Of a stretch of 64,000 nt of DNA, positions 52,031 to 61,216 are shown piece after piece; positions within the stretch are counted from its first letter, which is position 1, and each line of letters opens with the position of its first letter. The notes beneath the pieces were generated by a model. The model made no database searches and was not told the DNA's origin. It saw only the letters and a list, made by a program, of their open reading frames with translations. Origin of the DNA: Roseateles sp. YR242 (GTDB lineage Bacteria > Pseudomonadota > Gammaproteobacteria > Burkholderiales > Burkholderiaceae_C). Position numbers and translations under genes: made by a program. The stretch spans positions 434,001-498,000 of the forward strand of contig NZ_FOAV01000001.1 of NCBI RefSeq assembly GCF_900109745.1, in the 5' to 3' direction.

Positions 52031-53110
52031 TCAGCGCTCGTCAAACGAAATCACCACGCGCGGCGTGAGTGCATGCGCCTGGCAGCTGAGGATGAACCCG
52101 GCCGCCACCTCATGCTTCTCCAGCGCGAAGTTCTTGTCCATGCGCACCTCCCCTTCCAGCAGCTTGCAGCGGCAGGTGGAGCACACACCGGATTTGCAGG
52201 AGTAAGGCACATCCATGCCGGCACGGGCCGCGGCGTCCAGCAGGCTGGGGTCGCTGCGGCGGAAATCGATCTCGCGGGACACGCCATCGCGGATCACCAC
52301 CACCCGGGCGGCCTCGGCATCCTCCTCATGCACCTCATGCGGCGCCGCACGGCCCTGCTGCATCTCCGGCGTGCCGAAGCGTTCAATGTGAATGCGCTCC
52401 GGCGGCACGCCGGCCTCATGCAGGGCGGCCTCGGCCTGCTCGTTCATCTCGAAGGGGCCGCAGACAAACACCTGGTCGACGCTGGCGGCGGGCACCGGGC
52501 CGCGCAGGAAGGCGGCCAGCTTGTCCTTGTCCAGCCGCCCCTGCATGAGCGGGGCATCCACATGCTCGCGGGAGAACACGTGATGCAGGGACAGCCGCGT
52601 GAGGTAGCGGTTCTTCAGGTCCTCCAGCTCCTCCTTGAACATGGTGCTGGCGGGCCGGCGATTGCCGTAGATGAGGGTGAAGCGGCTGTGCGGCTCGCGG
52701 GCCAGCACCGTCTTCATGATGGAGAGGATGGGCGTGATGCCCGAGCCGGCGGCAATACCCACATGGTGGCGGCCCAGCGCAGGGTCCAGCGGCACATGAA
52801 AACGCCCCTGCGGCGGGAAGACCTGCACCGTGTCGCCGGGCTGCAGGGCGTCGTGCACCCAGCAGGAGAAGGCCCCGCCCGGCACCTGGCGCACACCCAC
52901 GCGCAACTCGCCGTCGTCCACCCCAGCACAGATGGAGTAGGAGCGTCGCAGGTCGTTCCCGTTCACGTCGCCGCGCAGGGTGAGGTATTGGCCCTGGGTG
53001 AATCGGAAGGTCTCTCGCAGCGCCTCGGGCACCTCGAAGGACAACACCACCGCGTCGTCGGTGTCCTGATGCTTGGCGCGCAGGCGCAGGGGGTGGAAAT
53101 GCAGGCTCAT
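52031..53110 (-). CDS. paaE: Phenylacetyl-CoA epoxidase reductase subunit PaaE
   Basis: PaaE passes electrons from NADPH to the PaaA di-iron centre. The ATG at 53110 (MSLHFHPLRLRAKHQDTDDA) gives 359 residues. The FAD-binding barrel has DDLRRSYSICAG-type RSYS (here LRRSYSICAG). The NAD domain includes GIAAGSGITPILSIMKTVLA. The C-terminal 2Fe-2S ferredoxin domain has CKSGVCSTCRCKLLEGEV with the final Cys in FILSCQAHA. It is the last gene of the paaABCDE run, 13 bases after paaD. Confidence 0.94.
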   Translation of the reverse strand: MSLHFHPLRLRAKHQDTDDAVVLSFEVPEALRETFRFTQGQYLTLRGDVNGNDLRRSYSICAGVDDGELRVGVRQVPGGAFSCWVHDALQPGDTVQVFPPQGRFHVPLDPALGRHHVGIAAGSGITPILSIMKTVLAREPHSRFTLIYGNRRPASTMFKEELEDLKNRYLTRLSLHHVFSREHVDAPLMQGRLDKDKLAAFLRGPVPAASVDQVFVCGPFEMNEQAEAALHEAGVPPERIHIERFGTPEMQQGRAAPHEVHEEDAEAARVVVIRDGVSREIDFRRSDPSLLDAAARAGMDVPYSCKSGVCSTCRCKLLEGEVRMDKNFALEKHEVAAGFILSCQAHALTPRVVISFDER

Positions 53111-53123
53111 GGCGGTACGGGCT

Positions 53124-53699
53124 CTACAAGGGCTTGAAGAATTCAAAGGGTTCGCGGCAGGTCAGGCAGCGATAGAGCGACTTGCAGGCGGTACTGCCGA
53201 AGGGCGAGAGTTGCTCCGTCTGCCTGCTGCCGCAGCGTGGGCAGGCCACGGTGGGGGCGCGCCAGGCGGAGCGCACCAGCCGGATGGGCCGCACCTGCGG
53301 ATCCGTGCCCCCCTGCCCTTGCACCACCGCCCCCGGCGGCGCGATGCCGTAGGCAAGCAATTTCTCGCGCCCCTCAGGCGTGATCCAGTCGGTGGTCCAG
53401 GCCGGCGCGCGGCGCATCGTCACCGTGACGCTGCCAAAGCGCGACAGCGCTTCGCGCACCTGCTGCTCGATGGCCTCGGTGGCCGGGCAGCCCGAATAGG
53501 TCGGCGTGAGCACCACCTCCACGCCATCGGCGGTTTCCAGCAGGTCGCGCACGATGCCCAGCTCCACCAGGGAGATGGCGGGCACCTCCGGGTCCGGCAA
53601 CTGCCCCAGCACTTCCCAGGCGGCCGCCAGCCGGCCGCAGCCATGATCAGGCGGCGAGGCGTCGGTGGCCGAAGCGATGTGCGGTGCCATCACGCTCAC
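53124..53699 (-). CDS. paaD: PaaD, phenylacetyl-CoA epoxidase maturation factor (SufT-like)
   Basis: PaaD (also called PaaJ in older naming) is a MIP18/SufT-like protein needed for the epoxidase, probably for metal-cluster assembly. The DUF59 domain reads LPDPEVPAISLVELGIVRDL followed by VVLTPTYSGCPATEAIEQQV. A C-terminal zinc-ribbon-like end has two Cys pairs (CPRCGS, YRCLTCREPFEFFKPL). The GTG at 53699 overlaps the paaC stop by 4 bases, arguing for translational coupling; an ATG three codons later is the alternative. Confidence 0.92.
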   Translation of the reverse strand: MSVMAPHIASATDASPPDHGCGRLAAAWEVLGQLPDPEVPAISLVELGIVRDLLETADGVEVVLTPTYSGCPATEAIEQQVREALSRFGSVTVTMRRAPAWTTDWITPEGREKLLAYGIAPPGAVVQGQGGTDPQVRPIRLVRSAWRAPTVACPRCGSRQTEQLSPFGSTACKSLYRCLTCREPFEFFKPL

Positions 53700-54481
53700 C
53701 AGGCCCCGCCGGGATACGTGCGTTGGAGGTACTGCATGGTGCTCAGCATGTGGCCCATGTGCTCGCTGTGCACTCCACGGCGGCCCGCGTAGACATGGGG
53801 CGTGTCCTTGGGCCGGGGCAACCCGGCCTCCGCCAGCACCGCAGCCATGGCGGCGTCCCAGTCGTCCCGCAGGTCGGCCCAGGCCGGCCCCAGGCCGGAT
53901 TCGACCGCCGCCGCATCGATCTCGTCGGCGGCGAAGAGCTCACCCACGTAAGGCCACAGTTGCGCCAGGGCCGCCTGCATGCGCCGGGTCGATTCCTCGG
54001 TGCCGTCGCCCAGCCGCACCACCCAGTCCGCCGCATGCTGATGGTGGTACTGCACTTCCTTCACCGCCTTGCCGGCGATGGCTGCCACCTCCGCATCGCT
54101 GGAGTCGCGCAGGCGGTCCCACAGCGGCAGCAGCCAGCTCGCGACCATCAGGTTGCGGGCCTGGGTGAAGGCGAAGTCACCGCGCGGCAGCTCCATCAGC
54201 ACCGGGTTGTAGAAATGCCGCTCTTCACGCAGGTAGGCAAGCTGGTCTTCATCCAGGACTTCGCCGCTGCCCGATGCTTGAAGCTCACCCGCTCGCGTGA
54301 GCAGCGCCCGGGCCTGGCCCAGCAGGTCCAGCGCGATGTTGCCCAGCGCCAGGTCTTCTTCCAGCATGGGGGCGTGGCCACACCACTCGGACAGGCGGTG
54401 CGACAGCACCAGGCAGGCGTCGCCAATGCGCAGCAGGTACTGCGCACCGGCATGGTCGATGGGATGTACGGAATGCGTCAT
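53696..54481 (-). CDS. paaC: Phenylacetyl-CoA epoxidase structural subunit PaaC
   Basis: PaaC is the di-iron-like but catalytically inactive partner that pairs with PaaA. From the ATG at 54481 (MTHSVHPIDHAGAQYLLRIG) it has 261 residues. The helical ferritin-like signature is visible in LGNIALDLLGQARALLTRAG, the segment EERHFYNPVLMELPRGDFAF, and the helix KAVKEVQYHHQHAADWVVRL. It ends HMLSTMQYLQRTYPGGAW, the conserved tail. It starts 10 bases after paaB. Confidence 0.94.
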   Translation of the reverse strand: MTHSVHPIDHAGAQYLLRIGDACLVLSHRLSEWCGHAPMLEEDLALGNIALDLLGQARALLTRAGELQASGSGEVLDEDQLAYLREERHFYNPVLMELPRGDFAFTQARNLMVASWLLPLWDRLRDSSDAEVAAIAGKAVKEVQYHHQHAADWVVRLGDGTEESTRRMQAALAQLWPYVGELFAADEIDAAAVESGLGPAWADLRDDWDAAMAAVLAEAGLPRPKDTPHVYAGRRGVHSEHMGHMLSTMQYLQRTYPGGAW

Positions 54482-54491
54482 GCCCGCGCCC

Positions 54492-54797
54492 TTACATGTG
54501 GTCCAGCGCTTCGGGGAGTTCGTAGAAGGTCGGGTGGCGGTAGACCTTGTCCTCCATCGGGTCGAAGTACATCGACTTCTCACCAGGATCCGACGCCACG
54601 ATGGCCGAGGACGGCACCACCCAGATGCTCACGCCCTCCTGGCGGCGGGTGTAGACATCGCGGGCCATCTGCAGCGCCATCGGCGCGTCTGGCGCGTGCA
54701 GGCTGCCGCAATGCTTGTGGTCCAGGCCCGCCTTGCTGCGGACAAAGACTTCCCACAGGGGCCACTCCTGGGCGCCGGTCTGTTGATTGAGGCTCAT
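54492..54797 (-). CDS. paaB: Phenylacetyl-CoA epoxidase small subunit PaaB
   Basis: PaaB is a 101-residue bridging subunit of the epoxidase complex. The sequence is highly typical: WPLWEVFVRSKAGLDHKHCG, then LHAPDAPMALQMARDVYTRR and QEGVSIWVVPSSAIVASDPG, closing with YRHPTFYELPEALDHM. It lies between paaA and paaC in the operon with 10-65 base gaps. Confidence 0.95.
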   Translation of the reverse strand: MSLNQQTGAQEWPLWEVFVRSKAGLDHKHCGSLHAPDAPMALQMARDVYTRRQEGVSIWVVPSSAIVASDPGEKSMYFDPMEDKVYRHPTFYELPEALDHM

Positions 54798-54862
54798 GAT
54801 GGCGCTCCAGAAACGATGAGAGGTGAATGGGCTGCGGGTGGCTGAAGACCAGGGGCAGGAAC

Positions 54863-55864
54863 TCAGGCCGCCTGGGCGCGCGTGGCGCGCTTGCGGGCAT
54901 GGGCCAGCGCCGCATCACGTACCCAGGCGCCGTCGTCCCAAGCCTTGACCCGCGCATTGAGGCGTTCGCGATTGCAGGGGCCGTCGCCGCCCACCACGCG
55001 CCAGAACTCGCTCCAGTCGATGGGGCCGAAATCGTGATGCTCGCGTTCGGCGTTCCAGGCCAGCAGCGGGTCCGGCAGCGTCACACCCAGGATGCCGGCT
55101 TGCGGCACGGTCGCGTCCACGAACTTCTGGCGCAGCTCGTCGTTGGTGAGGCGCTTGATGCCCCAGCGCATGGACTGCTCGGAGTTGGGGGAATCCTTGT
55201 CCGCCGGGCCGAACATCATCAGCGCGGGCCACCACCAGCGGTTCACCGCGTCCTGCACCATCGCCTTCTGGGCGGCCGTGCCGTCACGCATCATGACCAG
55301 CAGCCCTTCGTAACCCTGGCGCTGGTGGAAGCTTTCCTCGCGGCAGATGCGGATCATGGCGCGTGCATAGGGGCCATAGGAGCACCGGCACAGTGGTACC
55401 TGGTTCATGATGGCCGCGCCATCCACCAGCCAGCCGACCACGCCGATATCGGCCCAGGTCAGCGTGGGGTAGTTGAAGATGGAGCTGTACTTGGCCTTGC
55501 CGGTGTGCAGCGCGTCCAGCATCTGGTCACGGCTGGTGCCCAGCGTCTCGGCGGCGGAGTACAGATAGAGCCCGTGGCCGCCTTCGTCCTGCACCTTGGC
55601 CAGCAGGATGGCCTTGCGCTTGAGGGTGGGCGCGCGGGTGATCCAGTTGCCCTCGGGCAGCATGCCGACGATCTCCGAATGCGCGTGCTGGCTGATCTGG
55701 CGCACCAGCGTCTTGCGGTAGTGCTCGGGCATCCAGTCCTTGGCTTCGATGAAGTCGCCTTGATCGATGCGGTGTTCGAAGGCGTCGTTGCGCGCCTGCT
55801 CCTGCGCCGACAGCAGCCGGCGGGCTTCGTCCTGGGGACCAACGCTCATGGCCTGGGTGTACAT
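54863..55864 (-). CDS. paaA: Phenylacetyl-CoA epoxidase catalytic subunit PaaA
   Basis: PaaA carries the di-iron centre that adds oxygen to the phenylacetyl-CoA ring to give the 1,2-epoxide. At 333 residues it has family length. Metal-binding Glu and His residues lie in [20 protein letters not shown] and [20 protein letters not shown]. The substrate/CoA-binding start is [20 protein letters not shown]. The C-terminal tail [10 protein letters not shown] is variable. It is followed by paaB, C, D and E in the canonical order. Confidence 0.96.
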   Translation of the reverse strand: MYTQAMSVGPQDEARRLLSAQEQARNDAFEHRIDQGDFIEAKDWMPEHYRKTLVRQISQHAHSEIVGMLPEGNWITRAPTLKRKAILLAKVQDEGGHGLYLYSAAETLGTSRDQMLDALHTGKAKYSSIFNYPTLTWADIGVVGWLVDGAAIMNQVPLCRCSYGPYARAMIRICREESFHQRQGYEGLLVMMRDGTAAQKAMVQDAVNRWWWPALMMFGPADKDSPNSEQSMRWGIKRLTNDELRQKFVDATVPQAGILGVTLPDPLLAWNAEREHHDFGPIDWSEFWRVVGGDGPCNRERLNARVKAWDDGAWVRDAALAHARKRATRAQAA

Positions 55865-55878
55865 CGCTTCTCCCGTGT

Positions 55879-57189
55879 TCAGGTGCGTGGCCGTTTGTCG
55901 ACCACCCGGCGGGCCTTGCCCACCAGGGTGCGTTCGATGGAATCAGGCGCGCCCACGGTCACGCGGGTGGACACGCCAATCAGGGTCTTGATGCGGTGCT
56001 GCAGCGCCTGTGACACCGCTTGCGCATCCACGCCCGTCGAGGTGGTGGAAAGCTCACAGCGCACCTCCACCTCGTCCAGCGCCCCCTCGCGGGACACCAC
56101 GAGCTGGTATTGGCCGGACAAGCCCTGCTCCGCCAGCACCAGTTCCTCGATCTGCGTCGGGAAGAGATTGACGCCACGGATGATCAGCATGTCGTCGCTG
56201 CGGCCGACGATCTTGCCCATGCGGCGCATGCTGCGCGCCGTCGGCGGCAACAGCCGGGTGAGATCCCGCGTGCGGTAGCGGACCACCGGCAGTGCTTCCT
56301 TGGTCAGGGAGGTGAACACCAGTTCCCCTTGCGCCCCTTCGGGCAGCACCTCACCGGTGTCCGGGTCGATGATCTCGGGATAGAAATGGTCTTCCCAGAT
56401 CACCGGGCCATCCTTGCTCTCGATGCATTCGCTGGCCACGCCCGGCCCCATCACCTCGGACAGGCCGTAGATGTCCACCGCATCGATGCCGGCTCGGGCC
56501 TCGATGTCGCGGCGCATGGCCTCGGTCCAGGGCTCGGCGCCGAACACACCGACCTTGAGCGAGCTGTCCCGCGCGTCCAGGCCCTGGCGGGCGAACTCCT
56601 CGACGATCACCTGCATGTAGCTGGGCGTGACCATGATCACGTCCGGCTGGAAGTCCCGGATCAGCTGGACCTGCTTCTCGGTCTGGCCGCCCGACATCGG
56701 GATGACGGTACAGCCCAGCCGCTCGGCGCCATAGTGCGCCCCCAGCCCACCGGTGAAGAGGCCGTAGCCATAGGCCACGTGCACGATGTCCCCGGCACGG
56801 GTGCCGGCGGCACGCAGCGAGCGGGCCACCAGGTCCGCCCAGGTGTCGATGTCCCGCTTCGTGTAGCCCACCACCGTGGGCTTGCCGGTGGTTCCGGACG
56901 AGGCATGCACGCGCACCACGTCCTGGCGTGGCACCGCGAAGAGGCCGAACGGATAGTGGTCCCGCAGATCCTTCTTCGTGGTGAAGGGGAAGTGCCGCAG
57001 GTCGGAGAGGTTCTTGAGATCGGCGGGATGCACACCCTTGGCATCGAAGGCCGCCTTGTAATGCGGCACCTGCTCATAGGCCTGGGTCAGCGTCCAGCGC
57101 AGGCGCATCAGTTGCAGGGCGCGAAGCTCGTCCTGGCTGGCGCGTTCGATGGGTTCCAGGTCCCCGGCGCGGGGCAGCTTCACCGGCAT
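55879..57189 (-). CDS. paaK: Phenylacetate-CoA ligase PaaK
   Basis: PaaK makes phenylacetyl-CoA from phenylacetate, ATP and CoA. This ANL-superfamily enzyme has 436 residues. The ATP/AMP loop reads [20 protein letters not shown], the core [20 protein letters not shown], the hinge Asp segment [20 protein letters not shown], and the C-terminal domain begins [20 protein letters not shown]. Its start overlaps the paaI stop by 10 bases and paaA follows 14 bases after its stop, so the operon is continuous. Confidence 0.96.
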   Translation of the reverse strand: MPVKLPRAGDLEPIERASQDELRALQLMRLRWTLTQAYEQVPHYKAAFDAKGVHPADLKNLSDLRHFPFTTKKDLRDHYPFGLFAVPRQDVVRVHASSGTTGKPTVVGYTKRDIDTWADLVARSLRAAGTRAGDIVHVAYGYGLFTGGLGAHYGAERLGCTVIPMSGGQTEKQVQLIRDFQPDVIMVTPSYMQVIVEEFARQGLDARDSSLKVGVFGAEPWTEAMRRDIEARAGIDAVDIYGLSEVMGPGVASECIESKDGPVIWEDHFYPEIIDPDTGEVLPEGAQGELVFTSLTKEALPVVRYRTRDLTRLLPPTARSMRRMGKIVGRSDDMLIIRGVNLFPTQIEELVLAEQGLSGQYQLVVSREGALDEVEVRCELSTTSTGVDAQAVSQALQHRIKTLIGVSTRVTVGAPDSIERTLVGKARRVVDKRPRT

Positions 57190-57680
57190 GATGGATCGTC
57201 TCCTGTGCCCGTCGCGGTCAGCCCCGGCACCACGGGCTGGCCCTTGATGCGATAGGAGCGTCCACGAAAGACGGCGACCAGTTCGTCGCGCTGGTTGGTG
57301 ATGGTGATGTCGTAGACCCCCGTGCGGCCGGCCAGCGAGGTCTCGGCAGCCACGGCGGTCAATACATCGCCCAACCGGGAAGGCGCGACGATGTCGATCG
57401 CGAAACCCGAGGCCACCGTCATCTCGTTGTGCGAGTTGCAGGCGAAGGCGAAGGTGGAATCCGCCAGGGTGGTGACCACACCCCCGTGGCAGATGTCAAA
57501 ACCATTGAGCATGTCGTCACGCACCGCCATGCGCAGCGTGGCGGTGCCCGGGCCGATCGCGCTGATCGTGATGCCCAGCCCCCGGGAGGCCCTGTCGCTG
57601 GCCCACATGCGGTCACGCACCGCTTCGGCCAGCGCCTGGCGGGACACGCTGCGTGTCCCTTCGTCGGACAAACCAGCCAT
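57180..57680 (-). CDS. paaI: Hydroxyphenylacetyl-CoA thioesterase PaaI
   Basis: PaaI is a hotdog-fold thioesterase that releases CoA from stalled phenylacetate-pathway intermediates. The 166 residues include FDICHGGVVTTLADSTFAFA with the catalytic Asp, CNSHNEMTVASGFAIDIVAP, and AAETSLAGRTGVYDITITNQ. The ORF starts at MAGLSDEGTRSVSR. Its start and the paaG stop share bases (position 57680), and it runs into paaK by 10 bases. Confidence 0.94.
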   Translation of the reverse strand: MAGLSDEGTRSVSRQALAEAVRDRMWASDRASRGLGITISAIGPGTATLRMAVRDDMLNGFDICHGGVVTTLADSTFAFACNSHNEMTVASGFAIDIVAPSRLGDVLTAVAAETSLAGRTGVYDITITNQRDELVAVFRGRSYRIKGQPVVPGLTATGTGDDPSCR

Positions 57681-58642
57681 CAGCGGTCCTTGAAGTTCGG
57701 CTTGCGCTTGTCCAGGAAGGCAGCCGTGCCCTCCAGATAGTCGTGCGCAAAGCCCATCTGGCTCTGCAACCGGGCCTCCAGGCGCAGCGCGTCTTCCAGT
57801 TCGAGATCCATGGCTTCGTCCAGCGCGGCGCGGGTCTGCACCAACGCCCGGGTGGGCATGCCGGCCAGTTGCTGGGCGAGTGCCATGGCGGCAGCGGGCA
57901 GTTCCTCATCCGCCACGCAGCGAGCGATCAGGCCCCACTGCTGAGCCTGTTCCGCGGGCAGCTTGTCGCCCAGCAGCGTGAGTTGAAGGGCGCGGGCGCG
58001 GCCGACCAGTCGTGTCAGGAGCCAGGTGCCCCCGCAGTCCGGCACCAGGCCGATCCGCGAAAACGCCTGGATGAACGAGGCCGACCGGCCCGCAATGACG
58101 ATGTCGCATCCCAGCGCGATATTGGCGCCCGCACCAGCGGCCACTCCATTGACCGCGCAGACCGTGGGCACCGGCATGCTGCGCAGGCGCAGCGCCAGGG
58201 GGATGTAGTAGTGATCCAGCAGGTGGCCGATGTCCTTGGGCTTGGCACGGCGGTGGGTCTCAGGCTGGCCCGCCAGCGTGCCAGTCGAGGAACTGCCGGG
58301 CGGCAGTTCCTCGAACTCAGGCTTGATGTAGGGGTCGTTCAGGTCCTGACCTGCGCAGAATGCGCGGCCAGCGCCGGTCACGAGCACCGCCCTCACCGTG
58401 GTGTCCGCCGCCGCGTCGTCCAGCGCATGACGCAACTGGCCGAGCATCGGCGTGGTGAAGGCGTTGAGCGCTTGCGGACGGTTGAGTGTCAGCACGCGCA
58501 CCGCGCCTTCCTGGGACACCAGCAGCACCGGATCAGCCCCCGAAGGGGCGTCTCCAGCGCCTGGGCTTGAACCTGGATCTGCACCGGGGTGCATGCCTGG
58601 GTTCGCGCTTCGGTTCGCCTCTGGATCGTGGGCGGTACTCAT
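57680..58642 (-). CDS. paaG: PaaG, 1,2-epoxyphenylacetyl-CoA isomerase
   Basis: PaaG is a crotonase-family enzyme that converts the ring epoxide to oxepin-CoA. It has 320 residues, including an unusual N-terminal extension of about 38 residues with repeated Pro, Gly, Asp and Ala (NPGMHPGADPGSSPGAG). The enzyme proper starts at VLLVSQEGAVRVLTLNRPQA. The oxyanion and substrate region reads AFCAGQDLND, and GLVPDCGGTWLLTRLVGRAR includes the catalytic Asp (VPDCGG). It ends AFLDKRKPNFKDR. As first gene of the paaG-I-K-A-B-C-D-E run it follows the promoter/operator at 58715-58760. Confidence 0.94.
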   Translation of the reverse strand: MSTAHDPEANRSANPGMHPGADPGSSPGAGDAPSGADPVLLVSQEGAVRVLTLNRPQALNAFTTPMLGQLRHALDDAAADTTVRAVLVTGAGRAFCAGQDLNDPYIKPEFEELPPGSSSTGTLAGQPETHRRAKPKDIGHLLDHYYIPLALRLRSMPVPTVCAVNGVAAGAGANIALGCDIVIAGRSASFIQAFSRIGLVPDCGGTWLLTRLVGRARALQLTLLGDKLPAEQAQQWGLIARCVADEELPAAAMALAQQLAGMPTRALVQTRAALDEAMDLELEDALRLEARLQSQMGFAHDYLEGTAAFLDKRKPNFKDR

Positions 58643-58714
58643 GTCGGGTTGTCTCCTCAGCTGCCTCGTGATGAATCCAGCCTGGGGCTTGATTCACCGG
58701 GTTCAGTTTTCATT

Positions 58715-58760
58715 TACCGACCGGTCGGTAGATAGTAAGAGGCAAATTCGCCGCAAGCAA
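58715..58760 (-). promoter_or_regulatory. Promoter and operator of the paaG operon
   Basis: Reading leftward, a -35-like TTGCTT (58760-58755) and a -10-like TACTAT (58737-58732) are 17 bases apart. Straight after the -10 lies a perfect 16-bp palindrome TACCGACCGGTCGGTA (58715-58730), placed over the expected transcription start and 73 bases before the paaG ATG. A repressor there would block initiation. This size and CG-rich dyad fit TetR-type operators, so the PaaR-type protein at 51291 is the likely binder. Confidence 0.75.
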
Positions 58761-58882
58761 CCCCAGAAACTCAGGGTAACTACTGATAGGGGTCGTTTAT
58801 TTGGGCGCCGATCCGCCTGCCCGGCCACCGCAAGCCCGGCCCTGATCGATTCCCCATGACGATGCGGTCTATTTCCGCCGTC

Positions 58883-59845
58883 TCAGGCGAGTTCCGCCCG
58901 CGCCACCTGCACCCGGTCCATCAGCGAGGTCACCCGCCGCGTATCGAGCCCGTGTACGCCCTGCCCGTCACACGCGGCAGCCCCCGCTGCCATGGCCCAG
59001 CGCAAGTGCTCCTCCGGATCGGCGTCCGGGGCCTGCATGAGGCTGTAGAGCAGGCCGGCCGTGGCGGCATCGCCCACCCCGATGGCATCCACCAAGGTGT
59101 CGGTGGCGGGCGGCGCCGCGCTGAGGTCGGCCTTGGGATGGAACAGCTTGGCACCGCGGGCGCCGAGCGTCAGCATCACCACCGCCTTGGGGTTCCAGGC
59201 GGCCAGTTGGCCCAGGCCCAGATGGTGGTCGCGGCTGCGGAACAGGCCCCGCAAGTCTTCGTCGGACACCTTGATCACGTCCGCAATGCGGCACATGCGT
59301 TCCAGGGTGCGGTCGTAGCGCGAATCCATGCTGAGGCGGTAGTTGGGGTCGTAGCTGATGCGCACGCCCTCGTCCTTGAGTGATTCCGCCAACGCCACCA
59401 GGCGCGCCGCCAGCGGTTCGCGGGTCAGGCTGATGGAGCCGAAGTGCGCCCAGCGCAAGGCGTGGCGCCAGCCGGCGGGCAGCGCATGGGGGCGGAAGTG
59501 CAGGTCGGCACTGTCGTCCCCCACATAAACGTAGCTCGGTGGCTCCTGCTCGTGCATGAAGGACAGCAGCGGCGAGCGTGCGAACTGCTGGATGAAGCGC
59601 AGGTCCAGCGAGGCATCCACGCTGGCCTGCCAGATCTCCTGTCCAAACGCGTCCTTGCTGATGCCGCCGGCAAACGCACTCAGTTGCCCCAGCCGGGACA
59701 TCGCGATCGCGACATTCCACGGCGAGCCACCACTGCGGCTGCGCCACTGGCCGGGACCGACGCACAGCATGTCTGTCAGGGCCTCGCCAAAGGACACAAA
59801 ACTGGCGAGATCTGCATGCAGCACGGAAGAGGAAGCGAACGTCAT
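58883..59845 (-). CDS. PfkB-family carbohydrate kinase (fructokinase-like)
   Basis: This 320-residue sugar kinase of the ribokinase/PfkB family starts at the ATG at 59845 (MTFASSSVLHADLASFVSFG). The first PfkB signature region is RSGGSPWNVAIAMSRLGQLS; the second (catalytic Asp and anion hole) is TLVDAIGVGDAATAGLL, where GVGDA replaces the more common GAGDA. Residues around FGEALTDMLCVGPGQW fit fructokinases. Phosphorylation of fructose is likely but other sugars are possible. It is alone on this strand between paaG and the rightward moaA. Confidence 0.87.
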   Translation of the reverse strand: MTFASSSVLHADLASFVSFGEALTDMLCVGPGQWRSRSGGSPWNVAIAMSRLGQLSAFAGGISKDAFGQEIWQASVDASLDLRFIQQFARSPLLSFMHEQEPPSYVYVGDDSADLHFRPHALPAGWRHALRWAHFGSISLTREPLAARLVALAESLKDEGVRISYDPNYRLSMDSRYDRTLERMCRIADVIKVSDEDLRGLFRSRDHHLGLGQLAAWNPKAVVMLTLGARGAKLFHPKADLSAAPPATDTLVDAIGVGDAATAGLLYSLMQAPDADPEEHLRWAMAAGAAACDGQGVHGLDTRRVTSLMDRVQVARAELA

Positions 59846-60076
59846 GGCGCGATTCAATCGACTCTGACGCCGTCGCGCAAGTGACAAGTCCTACAGGGTG
59901 ACGAAGGGCATGGCTAGATCGACAGGATGCAGCCGCATCTGCTGCGCCGCAGCACGGCGCGCACGCAGTGCCAGGGCATGCGCCTACCGGTGGTTTGATG
60001 ACATCCATCAGCCGTTGATCACGCTCCTGACAACCTTGATCGGACGAGGTTGCTCCAGGAGCGGCACAATTCCGCC

Positions 60077-61216
60077 ATGACCGATGCTGTCATTCCCCTT
60101 CTGGACTTGAGGAAGGTGGGCCGAGTTCCTGCCGTGCCCGCTGCACTCCCGTCCTCTGTCACGCCGGCCGGCCCTCGGCTGGACGCGCGCGGCCGGCCGC
60201 TGCGCGACCTGCGCATCTCCGTCACCGACCGCTGCAACTTCCGCTGCAACTACTGCATGCCCAAGGAAGTGTTCGACAAGCACTACCAGTTCCTGCCGCA
60301 CCGGGACCTGTTGAGCTTCGAGGAAATCACCCGCCTGGCCGCCATCTTTGCAGGCCTGGGCGTGCAGAAATTACGCCTCACCGGCGGGGAGCCGCTGCTG
60401 CGGCGCAACATCGAATCCCTGATCGCCCAACTGGCCGTTCTTCGCACACCCGAAGGCGACCCGCTGGACCTGACGCTGACCACCAACGGCTCCTTGCTGG
60501 CCCGCAAGGCGCAGGCCCTCAAGGACGCTGGCCTGCAGCGCATCACCGTCAGCCTGGACGCGATGGACGATGCCATCTTCCGCCGCATGAACGATGTGGA
60601 CTTCCCGGTGGCCGATGTGCTGCACGGGATCGAGACCGCCCTGGCCGTGGGCCTGGCCCCGGTGAAGGTCAACATGGTGGTCAAGCGCGGCACGAATGAC
60701 GACCAGATCCTGCCGATGGCACGCCACTTCCGGGGCACCGGCGTGACGCTGCGGTTCATTGAATACATGGACGTCGGTACCAGCAACGGCTGGCGCATGG
60801 ATGAAGTGTTGCCCTCCTCGGACGTGTTGGCCCGCCTGCGCGATGCGATGGACCTGGTGCCGCTGGCGCCGAGCGCCCAGGGCGAAACCGCCACCCGCTG
60901 GGGTTATGCAGACGGCAGCGGCGAGATCGGCCTGATCTCCAGTGTCACGCAGGCCTTCTGCGGCGACTGCAACCGCGCCCGCCTCTCCACCGAAGGCCAG
61001 CTCTACACCTGCCTCTTCGCGTCCGAAGGCCACGACCTGCGCGGGTTGCTGCGCGGCCAGGGCGAGTGGCCGGCCCGCAGCGACGAAGAGATCAGCGCCG
61101 CGCTGGGTGCCCTGTGGGGCCGCCGGGCGGACCGCTACTCCGAGCTGCGCGCCTCGCTTCCTGCCAGCGAGGCCGGGGGCGCCCGGCGCGTGGAAATGCA
61201 CTACATCGGCGGCTGA
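60077..61216 (+). CDS. moaA: GTP 3',8-cyclase MoaA
   Basis: MoaA is the radical SAM enzyme that starts molybdenum-cofactor synthesis from GTP. From the ATG at 60077 ([15 protein letters not shown]) it has 379 residues. The N-terminal cluster motif is [14 protein letters not shown], the second cluster lies in [17 protein letters not shown] with its third Cys in LYTCLF, and the essential C-terminal Gly-Gly is in MHYIGG. The N-terminal 45 residues are slightly extended. The stop overlaps the mobA start by one base. Confidence 0.96.
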   Translation: MTDAVIPLLDLRKVGRVPAVPAALPSSVTPAGPRLDARGRPLRDLRISVTDRCNFRCNYCMPKEVFDKHYQFLPHRDLLSFEEITRLAAIFAGLGVQKLRLTGGEPLLRRNIESLIAQLAVLRTPEGDPLDLTLTTNGSLLARKAQALKDAGLQRITVSLDAMDDAIFRRMNDVDFPVADVLHGIETALAVGLAPVKVNMVVKRGTNDDQILPMARHFRGTGVTLRFIEYMDVGTSNGWRMDEVLPSSDVLARLRDAMDLVPLAPSAQGETATRWGYADGSGEIGLISSVTQAFCGDCNRARLSTEGQLYTCLFASEGHDLRGLLRGQGEWPARSDEEISAALGALWGRRADRYSELRASLPASEAGGARRVEMHYIGG

